DNA from: Babylonia areolata
Taxonomy: Eukaryota > Mollusca > Gastropoda > Neogastropoda > Buccinidae
Length of the DNA stretch: 64,000 bases
Assembly (NCBI RefSeq): GCF_041734735.1
Contig: NC_134883.1
Span: forward strand, 16,059,747-16,123,746
Direction: 5' to 3'
The position numbers and the translations under genes were made by a program. The notes beneath the pieces were generated by a model, which had not been told where the DNA came from, searched no databases, and was given only the letters and a program-made list of their open reading frames with translations. How positions within the stretch are numbered: position 1 is the stretch's first letter; each line of letters opens with the position of its first letter. Below are positions 13,101 to 23,105 of the stretch, in pieces.

Positions 13101-16100
13101 TCTGTGTTCCTGTGCTGTGTGATGTGAAGTGACGTATGATGTTAGTTGTGTGTTCCTGTGCTGTCTGATATGAAGTGACGAATGATGTTAGTTCTGTGTT
13201 CCTGTGCTGTGTGATATGAAGTGACGAATGATGTTAGTTCTGTGTTCCTGTGATGTGAAGTGACGTGTGATGTTATTTCTGTGTTCCTGTGCTGTGTGAT
13301 ATGAAGTGACGTATGATGTTCTGTGATGTGAAGTGACGTATGATGTTAGTTCTGTGATGTGAAGTGACGTGTGATGTTAGTTCTGTGTGTTCCTGTCAGC
13401 TGACGCCGACATCAGAGCCATACCTGTTGAGGCTGTTCAGGCCCATGCTGCCCAGGTGTGCTGTCTGGATCTCACATCTGCATTGTGCACTGACCTAGAA
13501 CATATTCAGGTACGTTATGATGATGATGATGATATGGATACTTATATAGTGCCTGTCCTCGGTCAGAGACCAAGCTCTAAGCGCTTTACAAACTCGGTGT
13601 CATTTGCACAACAGGCTGCCTACCTGGATAGAGCCGACTGAAGGCTGATCGGGTGCTCATCATTCATTTCCTGTGTCATTCGATCAAGTTTCAGTCATGC
13701 ACACATACACACTCATACAGACATGTAACATTTTACGTGTATGACTGTTTTGTTTATTTACCCTGCCATGCAGGCAGGCATACTCCATTTTCAGGGATGT
13801 GCATGCTGGGTATGTTCTTGTTTCAATAACCCATCAAATGCTGACATAGATTGCATATATGTTGACCTGGTAGATTGGAAAAAATTTCACCCTTTACTCA
13901 CCAGGTGCCATTACTGAGATTCGAACCCAGGACCCTTAGATTCAACCGATTCATCCAGTGCGCATGTAAATAACAGGCACATTGGAATAAACTCAGACAC
14001 CTCCTCAAAAGGTGTATCAATGTCTTTCAATCCCTACCAATGGACTTTTTTTCCCTGTTTTTTTTTTTTCACGTTTGATGTGTGCTGATACTACATAATC
14101 TTGTTTGTTTAGTGTTGTTTTTTTCATCATATGCATTTATTTTTACCAGCATGCAAGTATGACAGCTGCTTCCTCTCTGTGTGGGCATTTCAGTGTCTGC
14201 AGTCATGTGCTACAGAGTGTTCATGCATGTGTGTGTCCATGCATGATTTCAAAGCATATGAATATGATAATGTATTCATGTTCCCATACAATATTTATGA
14301 ACTTGTTGACATCTTTCCCATAAAAGATAAATGTCATTACAAGAAATGTGTGTGATTTCATCAAAGTGTACTGAAACATACGTGGGTGAAGTGGTCTTTT
14401 TATGCTGTTTTCAATATTTTGAACTTCATTTGAATTTTATGTCTCGTGTGGATTGAGCAAGGCGTGAGTGAATTGGTCTTTTTAATGTTGTTTTAACGCA
14501 TTCAAAACCAGGGAGTTCCATCCTCAAAGGCTTTCCTGCCATACTGGTTGGGAAACACGCAGGAAATATACTATGTCATCTGTTTTCTCCTCCAGATGGA
14601 CATGTGTGGATACATCCAGAAATACTGAAGAAGTTAGTTCCCTTTGCTGCAGATTTGTTTTTTGTTGTTTGTTCTTTTTTTCTCTCAAGGCCGGACTGTG
14701 TGTTGGGTGTGGTGTAGCGTATATGGATTTGTCTGAACGCAGTGATGCCTCCTTGAGCTACTGATACTGATATGCGTATGTGGGGACATGGAAACCGTTT
14801 TATTGAGTCTTTGACTGGCTCTAAGGTATTCAGCTCTGAAATAGCACCTTTACAGTCAGATGGGCAATAAGGAATGTGATTTGATTTACGTGACATCAGA
14901 CCATGTGGATTGTTTGACACAGCCCCTAAGGAACATGATTTATGTGACATCACACCATGTGGTTTGTTTGACACAGCCCCTAAGGAACATGATTTATGTG
15001 ACATCACACCGTGTGGTTTGTTTGACACAGCCCCTAAGGAACATGATTTATGTGACATCAGACCATGTGGATTGTTTAACACAGCTTTTAACTCTCTCCA
15101 TACGAACGGCGAAAGAGACGACGTTAACAGCGTTTCTCCCCAATTATTACCATCAAAATATTACAAGCGGAAGGCTCTTACACTGAAGAGGTGAATGTTG
15201 ACAAAGAATACCACAATTCTGACTACAGAAGCTAAAGGTTGGGTCATTGAGACACCCACTGGACATCCGAGGCGTCTGGGTAGAGGAGAAGAGAGGACTG
15301 GCCGCACTGAGTGAGTTAAGGAACATGATTTATGTGACATCACACCATGTGGTTTGTTTGACACAGCCCCTAAGGAACATGATTTATGTGACATCACACC
15401 ATGTGGATTGTTTGACACAGCTTCTAAGGAACATGATTTATGTGACATCAGACCATGTGGATTGTTTGACACAGCCTCTAAGGAACATGATTTATGTGAC
15501 ATCAGACCATGTGGATTGTTTGACACAGCCCCTAAGGAACATGATTTATGTGACATCAGACCATGTGGATTGTTTAACACAGCTTTTAACTCTCTCCATA
15601 CGAACGGCGAAAGAGACGACGTTAACAGCGTTTCTCCCCAATTATTACCATCAAAATATTACAAGCGGAAGGCTCTTACACTGAAGAGGTGAATGTTGAC
15701 AAAGAATACCACAATTCTGACTACAGAAGCTAAAGGTTGGGTCATTGAGACACCCACTGGACATCCGAGGCGTCTGGGTAGAGGAGAAGAGAGGACTGGC
15801 CGCACTGAGTGAGTTAAGGAACATGATTTATGTGACATCAGACCATGTGGATTGTTTGACACAGCTTCTAAGGAACATGATTTATGTGACATCAGACCAT
15901 GTGGATTGTTTGACACAGCCTCTAAGGAACATGATTTATGTGACATCACACCATGTGGATTGTTTGACACAGCCCCTAAGGAACATGATTTATGTGACAT
16001 CAGACTGTGTGGATTGTTTGACACAGCCCCTAAGGAACATGATTTATGTGACATGAGACCGTGTGGTTTGTTAACTGTCCACAGAGCCCCTTCACCTTCC

Positions 16101-19100
16101 GGTGTTTTGGCCACACCTCCATCACCGGCTTTGTCACCTGGTTCACCGTACACTTCCCTGGGGGATTCTCCCTCTCCACCTCGCCCTATGAACCGTGAGC
16201 CACCTCTCACCTGTGCACTGTTCGTTCTTTAGTTTAACGTCTTTTCACTGTAAGTGATATTAGACGAGGGAAGGAAAAAAATCGAGTGGGAGGAGTGGGG
16301 GGGGGGGGGAATTACTGTGTACGCATACGAGTAAGTGAAAGTGTGTGTGTGTGAAAATTATTGATTTAAGTTTTGTTAAAAAAAACAACAACAAAAAACA
16401 TAACAATATAACATATTTCTAATGAAAAACCAACAACTATAACAGCGAACCAACTGGACTATTTAACAAGGAGTTGAAAAAGTCATACATTAGCAATGGA
16501 CTGCTGAAGATCGTCAACACTGAAGATGATTTCAGTTCAGGGATTTGAGACTTTGCACTGTGTCTTCTGTGCAATGACTTATCATACTGCATTTATATCT
16601 GGGAGCAGAATTTGCCTTTTTTATCTAATCGAGACAGACTCTTATCACAACAAGCGAGCTGTGTGTCCAAGTTGGCTGTGAATCTTTCAAGATTTGATTT
16701 TAACAATCTGTTTTGCTCACAGATCATATGACTTATAGTAACAACACAACAACAACAACAACAAACCACAAGCAAGACTCAGTTCAATTCTGTTTTAGAT
16801 CAGCAAAAGCCACGAAACACTGCACATTTATTGCTTTAGGCAAAAAATCAACAACAAAAAAAAGCAAAAAAAAAAAAAAGCAGTGCTCACAATGTGCAGT
16901 GCCTCTTCCTTCTCTTGCTAAAATATGTTCAGCTGATAATGTGCAAATTGCATCCTGGCTGCAGTCAGTATATGATATTTAGATATGAGAAGAAACTGTT
17001 CAATTTTGATCAAATCATGACAGCCGCCAGGGCTTGAGATTCATCCACAATATGTGCATGAAATAGCATCTTTCTCTCATTTGGGTGTCAATACATTGTT
17101 TCTTGTCCTGACAAATATGTTCAGTATGTCAAGTGCTGGTGAAGAATAATTTGTTTTATGCATACGTCAGGTGTTGGTGAACAATGTATTGTTTCATGCA
17201 GACGTCAAGTGTTGCTTCAGATTGTATTGTTCAGTGCATGCTTTCTTTCTCCATGTTTTATTTGATTGGAGAAGTGAACTTTTTCTCTTTCCCCCCCAAC
17301 AGACAGACCCACTGGGCCCAGACAGTGCTGTACCTGCGCCACTCCTTACATGTGCAACAGGACACGGAGATCAGGGGAACCTTTCTCATGACACCTCACA
17401 AGTCTAATCACAGGTAATCACACCTTTCTCATGACACCTCACAAGTCCTGTCACAGGTAACCACACCTTTCTCATGACACCTCACAGGTCCTGTCAGGTA
17501 ATCACACCTTTCTCATGACACCTCACAAGTTTGATCACAGTAACCACACCTTTCTCATGACACCTCACAAGTCTAATCACACGTAATCACACCTTTCCCA
17601 TGACACCTCACAAGTCCTGTCACAGGTAATCACACCTTTCTCATGACACCTCACAAGTCTAATCACACGTAATCACATCTTTCCCATGACAACTCACAAG
17701 TCCTGTCACAGGTAATCACACCTTTCTCATGACACCTCACAAGTCTGATCACAGTAACCACACCTTTCTTATGACACCTCACAAGTCTAATCACAGGTAA
17801 CCACACCTTTCTCATGACACCTCAAAGGTCCTGTCACAGGTAACCACACCTTTCTCATGACACCTCACAGGTCCTGTCACAGGTAACCACACCTTTCTCA
17901 TGACAACTCACAAGTCCTGTCACAGGTAATCACACCTTTCTCATGACACCTCACAGGTCCTGTCACAGGTAACCACACCTTTCTCATGACACCTCACAAG
18001 TCTTGTCACAGGTAATCACACCTTTCTCATGACACCTCACAGGTCCTGTCACAGGTAATCACACCTTTCTCATGACACCTCACAAGTTCAGTCACAGGTA
18101 ATCACACCTTTCCCATGACACCTCACAAGTCCTGTCACAGGTAATCACACCTTTCTCTTGACACCTCACAAGTCCTGTCACAGGTAATCACACCTTTCTC
18201 TTGACACCTCACAAGTCCTGTCACAGGTAATCACACCTTTCTCTTGACACCTCACAAGTCTGATCACAGAAACCACACCTTTCTCATGACACCTCAAGTC
18301 CTGTCACAGGTAATCACACCTTTCTCATGACACCTCACAAGTCTGATCACAGTAACCACACCTTTCTCATGACACCTCACAAGTCTAATCACAGGTAACC
18401 ACACCTTTCTCATGACACCTCACAAGTCCTGTCACAGGTAATCACACCTTTCTCATGACACCTCACAAGTCTAATCACAGGTAACCACACCTTTCTCATG
18501 ACACCTCACAAGTCCTGTCACAGGTAACCACACCTTTCTCATGACACCTCACAAGTACAGTCACAGATAGACACACCTTTTTCATGACACCTCAACTCCT
18601 GTCAGAGATAAACACATTACTGGGGCTATGTTGATGTTGGGGTGGGGGGATCAGGTGTTACAGAGGTCTGGCCACTATAGAATGCTTTGTAACTATGGCT
18701 GACGGATTGTATATCACTTTTCACTTTGCCGTAGCAAGCACAATACTGCATACATTGAGCTGAAAGACATATCAGAAAATAAAACCACCTTTGTTTGTTC
18801 CTGTGTTTCTTTTTTTGTGTGTAAGACTGACGGGCGCAATAGCCAAGTGGTTAAAGCGTTGGACTGTCAATCTGAGGGTCCCGGGTTCGAATCACGGTGA
18901 CGGCGCCTGGTGGGTAAAGGGTGGAGATTTTTACGATCTCCCAGGTCAACATATGTCCAGACCTGATAGTGCCTGAACCCCCTTCGTGTGTAAATGCAAG
19001 CAGAAGATCAAATACACACGTGAAAGATCCTGTAATCCATGTCAGCGTTCGGTGGGTTATGGAAACAAGAACATACCCAGCATGCACACCCCCGAAAACG

Positions 19101-20082
19101 GAGTATGGCTGCCTACATGGCGGGGTAAAAACGGTCATACACGTAAAAGCCCACTCGTGTGCATACGAGTGAACGCAGAAGAAGAAGAAGAAGTGTGTAA
19201 GACAGCATGAGTGAAACTGATCGCCCAAAGTTTAGTTTCCTTCGCTCTTCAAAACGCAGCGCGGTAAACAAGTTTGCCAACGTCTGCTTCTGGTCTGAGA
19301 AGGTTGGTGACAAAAATAGGTTATGGACATTGCTCCTTACAACCAATCGACTTTAAGAGACCTATCAAATAAAAGATCACGTTCTCTCTACTTTACGTGG
19401 GCTAAGTTTCCAGTTGATATATTTTACTTGATTCATAAAAAAAAAGCCTCAAAATTTACCTATTTTTCTTGATGCTTTATTGTGCTTCCAGACAAAATAA
19501 ATCTTCTGGTTAAACCCACCACTGAAAAATTTATTCTTTCATCTTTAAAATGCTTTTTAAAATGACCTGAAAGCTTTAAAGGAGCAGCGTCCCTGTAACA
19601 AAAAAGTGGAAACCTTTTATTTTTTATACCACTTATCAACTAGATCTATTTTTAGATCTGAGGTTTCACTGCCTGGCTTCAGGGAAGTTATGTGGGGGGG
19701 GGGGGGATGAAAAAAAATAATTTGGAAATCAACTTTACATTACTTATTTTATTAAGTATATGAATGATGTGTTTCATGATTTTAGTGAATATCATTTTCA
19801 GTTGTGAAACAATTTTCTTTCCGACAATGAAAGACAGCCAAGAACTCCGTCAAAATAGCAGACGAATTTTTCAGTGGAAAGTTCAATTGGTCTTGTTCAA
19901 CTTTGTGATCACATAACCTACTTACTCTCTTTTCTTACTTCTGTTTTATTTCTCACACACACACACATGCACACTCACGCACACACACCCCCTTTTTTTT
20001 CTTTTTTTTAAACATCTAATATCACTGATAGTGAAAAAGACGCTAAACTAAAGAATGAACACACCCACACACCCACACACAC

Positions 20083-20120
<38 letters not shown>

Positions 20121-20704
20121 GAATCTCTCTCTCTCTCTCTCTCTCTATGTGTGTGTATATAAAAAAAATATATACTGTTTTTGCCCCATCATGTTGGCAG
20201 CCTTGTTCCAATTGGACGTGTGTGCAGGCTGTGTATTTTCTCGTTTCCATAACTCACTGATCACTGACATGGGTGATAGGGTTTTTATGTATGCATTTGT
20301 TCTGGAGTATGTGTATTCACACAGAGTGGGTTCAGGCACTAGCAGGTCTGCACATCTGTTGACTTGTTGAGATGTGGAAGATGTCTACCCTTTTTACCCA
20401 TCAGGCACGGTGACTGTGATTTGAAACCAGGACCCTCAGATTTAAGTCCAGGGTTTTAACCATGTGGCTGTTGCAGCCAGCTTGACCTCCTCTCCCCCAT
20501 CCCTTCTTTAACTGTTGTTCTGATGGTGGTAGGGCACTGGAGGTGTGTGCTGTTGCTGTGTGCAGGAGTATGGAGATCCAGCTGAAGTTTTCAGTGAGTG
20601 GTGACGAACGTCAGCACTGTCAGTCCTTCAGCCTCTGCCACACATATTCAGGGGGAGCTCACTGCCCTGATGCTGCAGCCCAATCGGCCAGTTCCCTCCC
20701 TTGA
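52..20704 (+). CDS. PRMT6: Protein arginine N-methyltransferase 6-like, 12 coding exons visible, 5' end off window
   Basis: Type I arginine methyltransferase that uses S-adenosylmethionine; PRMT6 enzymes are mainly nuclear and act on histones. Exons: 52-234, 745-810, 2109-2218, 3679-3779, 6988-7035, 7418-7486, 11027-11097, 11525-11607, 13400-13509, 16085-16194, 17303-17413, 20566-20704 (TGA 20702-20704). All junction phases agree, giving 399 residues plus stop (human PRMT6 is about 375). Visible in order: a Gln-rich N-terminus (52-180); YFKSYSS, the YFxxY helix of PRMTs; [12 protein letters not shown] motif [22 protein letters not shown]; the double-E loop [14 protein letters not shown] with both glutamates; THW loop [11 protein letters not shown]; then the C-terminal beta barrel. 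The first exon starts in mid-codon after a good acceptor and no ATG precedes it, so the start lies upstream of the window. The QTHW loop and short C-terminus favour PRMT6 over PRMT1 or PRMT8. Oddities: a GC donor after 11097, GTCAG donors after 3779 and 7486, and minisatellites touching several exons. Confidence 0.9.
240..740 (+). repeat. GT microsatellites, PRMT6 intron 1
   Basis: Interrupted (GT)n at 258-410, pure (GT)n at 533-566, more at 670-740. The last tract runs to within 5 bases of the acceptor of exon 2 and serves as its pyrimidine-poor T/G tract. Confidence 0.85.
1113..1230 (-). mobile_element. SINE tail module (TACTGA type), PRMT6 intron 2
   Basis: Reverse complement of the module: ctcaaggaggcatcactgtg, tacaccacatctgttaggca, ending tcaggccttga. 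Confidence 0.75.
1255..1445 (-). mobile_element. Probable 3' end of a retroelement
   Basis: On the minus strand it ends aataaactatccgtatccgt with a short (gtatcc)n tail. The inverted piece cccctcatgaagggg lies just inside. No coding part is present, so the family is unknown. Confidence 0.4.
1519..1757 (-). mobile_element. tRNA-derived SINE related to the 22729 family by its core
   Basis: Core words ttctcattcgaatgagtag (compare cattcggatgag in other copies) and ttgttaccattggttcttt. The minus-strand head has gaagtggcagaacggttata and gggtttgaatcct. Confidence 0.65.
2278..2570 (+). repeat. GT microsatellites, PRMT6 intron 3
   Basis: Several interrupted (GT)n tracts (2300-2400, 2495-2565). Apparent reading frames on both strands here are repeat artefacts. 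Confidence 0.85.
3225..3530 (+). mobile_element. SINE tail module with AT-rich leader, PRMT6 intron 3
   Basis: AT/ATC-rich leader, then aaggtctgactaagcg, gctggtcaggcatctgcttg, gcagatgtggtgtagc and the tail (tactga)n at 3508-3527. The acceptor of PRMT6 exon 4 lies 150 bp on. Confidence 0.75.
3535..4125 (+). repeat. CA and TA microsatellites around PRMT6 exon 4
   Basis: (CA)n/(GCAC)n at 3535-3570, (TA)n at 3607-3636, (CA)n at 3990-4015 and 4066-4125. The exon (3679-3779) lies between them. Confidence 0.85.
5046..6610. mobile_element. 1.56-kb non-autonomous element with terminal inverted repeats, PRMT6 intron 4
   Basis: Ends are GACTCACTTGTG (5047-5058) and its reverse complement CACAAGTGAGTC (6598-6609). 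The left end also forms a local hairpin with aaagtgagtc at 5065-5074. AT-rich and free of the microsatellites seen around it, with no long reading frame. A tRNA-like stretch (6418-6486: gtgtaatggataagac, then gggttttaatctgcc) sits near the right end, perhaps an old SINE inside the element. Confidence 0.6.
7596..7895 (-). mobile_element. Second SINE family, head truncated, PRMT6 intron 6
   Basis: Matches the 22729 copy from its tail (acagatttctctgtgtgaaa) through ggtctagtggaggggagaaa; the tRNA-like head is absent. Confidence 0.8.
8459..11011 (+). repeat. 53-bp minisatellite, about 48 copies, in PRMT6 intron 6
   Basis: Consensus starts agggtttctgtgctgttttg and ends actgtgacgt. Variants include cagttaacta, gacgttggat and gatgcaggg at the unit joint. 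The array ends about 10 bp before the acceptor AG of exon 7 (11025-11026). Confidence 0.95.
11203..11263 (-). mobile_element. 3' fragment of a SINE of the 18831 family
   Basis: ttcttcttttgcattcatgg and tattgagtgggttttgtg match the tail end only. Confidence 0.6.
11275..11485 (+). repeat. GT then CA microsatellites, PRMT6 intron 7
   Basis: (GT)n at 11275-11330 and (CA)n at 11420-11482 face each other in opposite phase and could pair in the transcript. Confidence 0.8.
11722..12213 (+). repeat. About 45-bp minisatellite, roughly 11 copies, PRMT6 intron 8
   Basis: Unit: catacatcatagaacacaca, then ggtgttatgctgtgttgatg and tacag. Apparent reading frames here on both strands are by-products of the period being close to a multiple of three. 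Confidence 0.92.
12214..13391 (+). repeat. Complex minisatellite (about 23- and 46-bp units) reaching the PRMT6 exon 9 acceptor
   Basis: Phrases such as gatgtgaagtgacgtgtgat and gttagttctgtgttcctgtg alternate. The last unit runs into the acceptor tgttcctgtcag at 13388-13399, which differs from the unit tgttcctgtgct by little more than the AG. Confidence 0.9.
13517..13975 (-). mobile_element. SINE with the 18831-type head and body but a CAT tail module
   Basis: The right part (13750-13975) matches the 18831 family, including the B box gattcgaacccagg. The left part carries ctaagcgctttacaaactc and cacaacaggctgcctacctg and ends in (atg)n at 13519-13532. It starts only 8 bp after the PRMT6 exon 9 donor. 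Confidence 0.72.
14683..14774 (+). mobile_element. SINE tail module, internally deleted, PRMT6 intron 9
   Basis: ctcaaggccggactg joins directly to gtgtggtgtagcgtatatgg, missing the gctgctggtcaggcatctgc part; ends ctgatactgata. Confidence 0.75.
15092..15315. mobile_element. Piggybac-like MITE, copy 1
   Basis: 224 bp bounded by TTAA on both sides (15088-15091, 15316-15319), with imperfect terminal inverted repeats (CTCTCTCC against CTCACTCA read inward). The flanks rejoin to cagctt-TTAA-ggaac, a variant of the 54-bp unit, which shows the insertion point. No coding capacity. Confidence 0.75.
15590..15813. mobile_element. Piggybac-like MITE, copy 2, duplicated with the array
   Basis: I see no difference from copy 1 and it has the same flanks, offset by 498 bp (five 54-bp units plus the 228 bp of MITE and one TTAA). 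It therefore arose by array duplication, not by a second insertion. Confidence 0.8.
16225..16575 (+). repeat. Dispersed repeat, PRMT6 intron 10
   Basis: Begins ttctttagtttaacgtcttt and cactgtaagtgatattagac, followed by G-tract and A-rich DNA. A minus-strand piece of the same start occurs at about 20005-20060, which shows it is repeated. Confidence 0.5.
17379..18611 (+). repeat. 43-bp minisatellite built from the PRMT6 exon 11 end plus splice donor
   Basis: About 28 units follow the real exon end. A unit is roughly 35 nt matching the exon's last bases (from acctttctcatgacacctca to cacag) plus 8 nt of intron (gtaatcac or gtaaccac). The true exon (17303-17413) forms the first unit. Most units keep cacag|gtaa; a few read cacag|taac and have lost the donor. 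Confidence 0.93.
18831..19193 (+). mobile_element. Full-length tRNA-derived SINE with GAA tail
   Basis: Head gcaatagccaagtggttaaa with B box ggttcgaatc, then a body with cccaggtcaacatatg and atggaaacaagaacatacc, ending in (gaa)n at 19176-19193. Near-intact polymerase III boxes suggest a young copy. Lies in the last PRMT6 intron. Confidence 0.85.
20168..20480 (-). mobile_element. SINE of the 18831 family, partial, in PRMT6 last intron
   Basis: Contains ctcgtttccataactcactg and the head remnant at 20410-20470 (aaccaggaccctcagattta). It ends about 85 bp before the last PRMT6 exon. Confidence 0.7.
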
Positions 20705-21761
20705 CAGTGCTGTTTGGGGAACCATGTGCCCCAGTTTTCTGCCACTAAAGATTTAACTGCACACAGATAAGATGTGAGTATGTGTGTTATGTATGTGTGT
20801 ATGTGTGCGAGTGTGTGTGGAGCTGTGTGTGTGTGTGTGTGTGGAGCTGAACACAACAGGAACCCTACAGAGGCGTTCCTTTCTGATGCGAAATTGTTTC
20901 AGTTTTTTTAGTCATACAGTGTTACTATGCACCTGTCTCTGAATACATCTTTTTGTCAGGCAAGAAAACATTTCTTAGAAACCAGAATGGGCAAAACAAC
21001 CTTCCCCTCCTTCCCTGATAAACCCCCCCTCCAAAATATACAATGTATTATTTTGTTGCCTAATTTATTTCAAAATCTGAAGCCAGTTCAAGAAAATATT
21101 CAAAACTATTTCAGAACTGAAAGGATTTGTTTATGCAACATTTCCTTCTTGGGAGATTTAAGCAGTAATTGTAAAAAAACAAACCAACCAACCATATTTG
21201 AAGGATCTAAAAATTAAAAGAATGACAGTTCCAAGAGATCATTCACATATTGCCCCACCTGACAGTGTTTACTATGATCATTCTTGATGTCATTGTCAGG
21301 GTTACAAGTACTGAACTGGCTGAGTAGTGAAACATGACTTTCTGGCTATAATTGTCAGGACAAAAAAAACCAGTGTTTGGTACTGGCTGAGTGGTGAAAC
21401 AGGCCTTTCAAGTTGTCATTGTCAGGATCACAAGCGCTGTTTACATCTCTGAACAGTGTGTTTGGTACTGGCTGAGTAGTGAAACAGGCCTTTCTGGCTA
21501 TCATTGTCAGGATCACAAGCGCTGTTTACATCTCTGAACAGTGTGTTTGGTACTGGCTGAGCAGTGAAACAGGACTTTCTGGCTATCATTATTAAATCTG
21601 GAAAAAAAAAAAGAAAAAAAAGTACCAAAAAATGCCGAGACTGCACCCAATCTTCTGCAGTAAATCAGCCAGACTTGTCGGTTGTGGCCCTTTACTGTTT
21701 TTTTTTTTTTTTACACTGAGTTGAAAGGTCAAAAAACCTGTTTGATGAAATAGGATTTTTC

Positions 21762-22136
21762 TTCTTCTTCTGCATTCCCGGGCTGCAACTCCAATATTCA
21801 CTTGTATATACATGAGTGGGCTTTTGTGTATATGACCATTTTTACCCCACTATGGAGGCAGCCATACTCCATTTTCGGGGATGTGCATGCTATGTTGTTT
21901 CCATAACTCGCCGAATGCTGACATGGATTGCAGGATCTTTAACATGCGTATTTGATCTTCTGCTTCTGTATACACACGAAGGGGGTTTAGGCAGTAGCAG
22001 GTCTGTAATATGTTGACCTGGGAGATCGGAAAAATCTCCACCCTTTACCCACATGGTGCTGTTATCAAGATTTGAACCCGGGACCCTCAGATTGAAAGTC
22101 CAACGCTTTAACTATTTTGCTATTGCACCCGTTGAA
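21762..22136 (-). mobile_element. tRNA-derived SINE with GAA tail, nearly full length
   Basis: Reverse complement of the family at 18831: ttcttcttcttctgcattcc at the left (tail) and gatttgaacccgggaccctc at the right (head). More diverged than the 18831 copy. Confidence 0.82.
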
Positions 22137-22728
22137 ATAGGATTCAAGGCACTTGTACTGCTGGGGTGTGGGCATAAAGTCCACACACTGCCCATGGCAG
22201 TGCTGGGTGTAGGGTGGAATGAGTGAAGCTCAAAATTATATCTTCTTGTAAAACCAGTGAATTAATGTAGGATGCTGCAGTTCAGTGAGAGATGATTTTA
22301 ATGGAAAAACACAAATGAACAAGGGTACTTCACAGTTATACATGATTCATTATCTCACTTTCTAAGTGCAAGCATACCTACAAAACATAGACATGCGTGC
22401 ATGAATAAAGAATTCATGCACACTTACAGCGCAGCCATATGACTTTTTTCATCTGTCAGATTTTGGGTTACAAAAGTGTTGATCAGCTTGTTTTAAGAAC
22501 TGTGGAAAGGAGAAGAGGGTGATGTGCCCTTTTCATGGCCGTGCCAACATCTTTCAGTCTCTTTATTAAGTCTGTACTATTCCAGTTTTTCTGCCATTTT
22601 GGTCAAAGGCACTATCTAAGTTTATGAAAACATGAGCTCCCGCATGTGCCCAGAAATAGGTAAAAAAAAAAAAGCTGTGTGCTGGTTTAAGTTAAGGATG
22701 TTTGTATTTATATTTCTCTGTTTTGTTA

Positions 22729-23105
22729 CAACAGATTTCTCTGTGTGAAATTTGGGCTGCTCTCCCCAGGGAGAGCACGTCGCTACACTGAGAGCGCCAC
22801 CCATTTAAAAAAATGTTTTTCCTGTGTGCAGTTTTATTTCTTTTTCCTATCAAAGTGGATTTTTCTATTGAATTTTGCCATGGACAACCCTTTTGTTGCT
22901 GTGGGTTCTTTACATGTTCTAAGTGCATGTTGCACACAGGACCTTGGTTTATCATCTTATCCAAATGACTAGTGTCCAGACAACCACTCAAGGTCTAGTG
23001 GAGGGGGAGAAAATACTGGTGGCTGAGCCATGATTCAAACCAGCGCACTCAGACTCTCTCGTTTCCTAGGCGGACGCGTTACCTCTAGGTCATCACTCCA
23101 CACAG
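22729..23105 (-). mobile_element. Second SINE family, full length
   Basis: Tail module at left (acagatttctctgtgtgaaa, tgctctccccagggagagca with a strong stem). Core with gcatgttgcacacaggacct. tRNA-like head at right, minus strand: gtggagtgatgacctagagg and cgcctaggaaacgagagagt. Confidence 0.8.

Larger units (their letters stand above)
14883..16076 (+). repeat. 54-bp minisatellite upstream of the PRMT6 exon 10 acceptor, with embedded MITE
   Basis: Unit: aaggaacatgatttatgtga, then a catcaGaccatgtgg-like part, then gtttgacacagcccct. The array runs straight into the true acceptor (ccacag|AGCCCC at 16084/16085), whose last unit resembles ttgacacagCCCC. It is interrupted twice by the same 224-bp element (15092-15315, 15590-15813). 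Confidence 0.93.

Noticed and set aside
14860-16232. Repetitive frames with [12 protein letters not shown]-type or [15 protein letters not shown]-type peptides
   Set aside because: 54 bp is 18 codons, so all frames stay open through the array. No start, splice or conservation evidence.
17184-17302. Upstream extension of PRMT6 exon 11 as a separate short gene
   Set aside because: The C-rich tract and AG at 17301-17302 form a good acceptor, and protein phase requires the exon to begin at 17303.
18831-18905. Functional tRNA gene
   Set aside because: A and B boxes are present but the stretch continues into a SINE body with a GAA tail and does not fold into a complete cloverleaf by eye.
20533-20565. 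Earlier start of the last PRMT6 exon (after the AG near 20532)
   Set aside because: It would insert residues absent from the family and spoil the AG+G arginine codon. The acceptor at 20565 fits phase and alignment.
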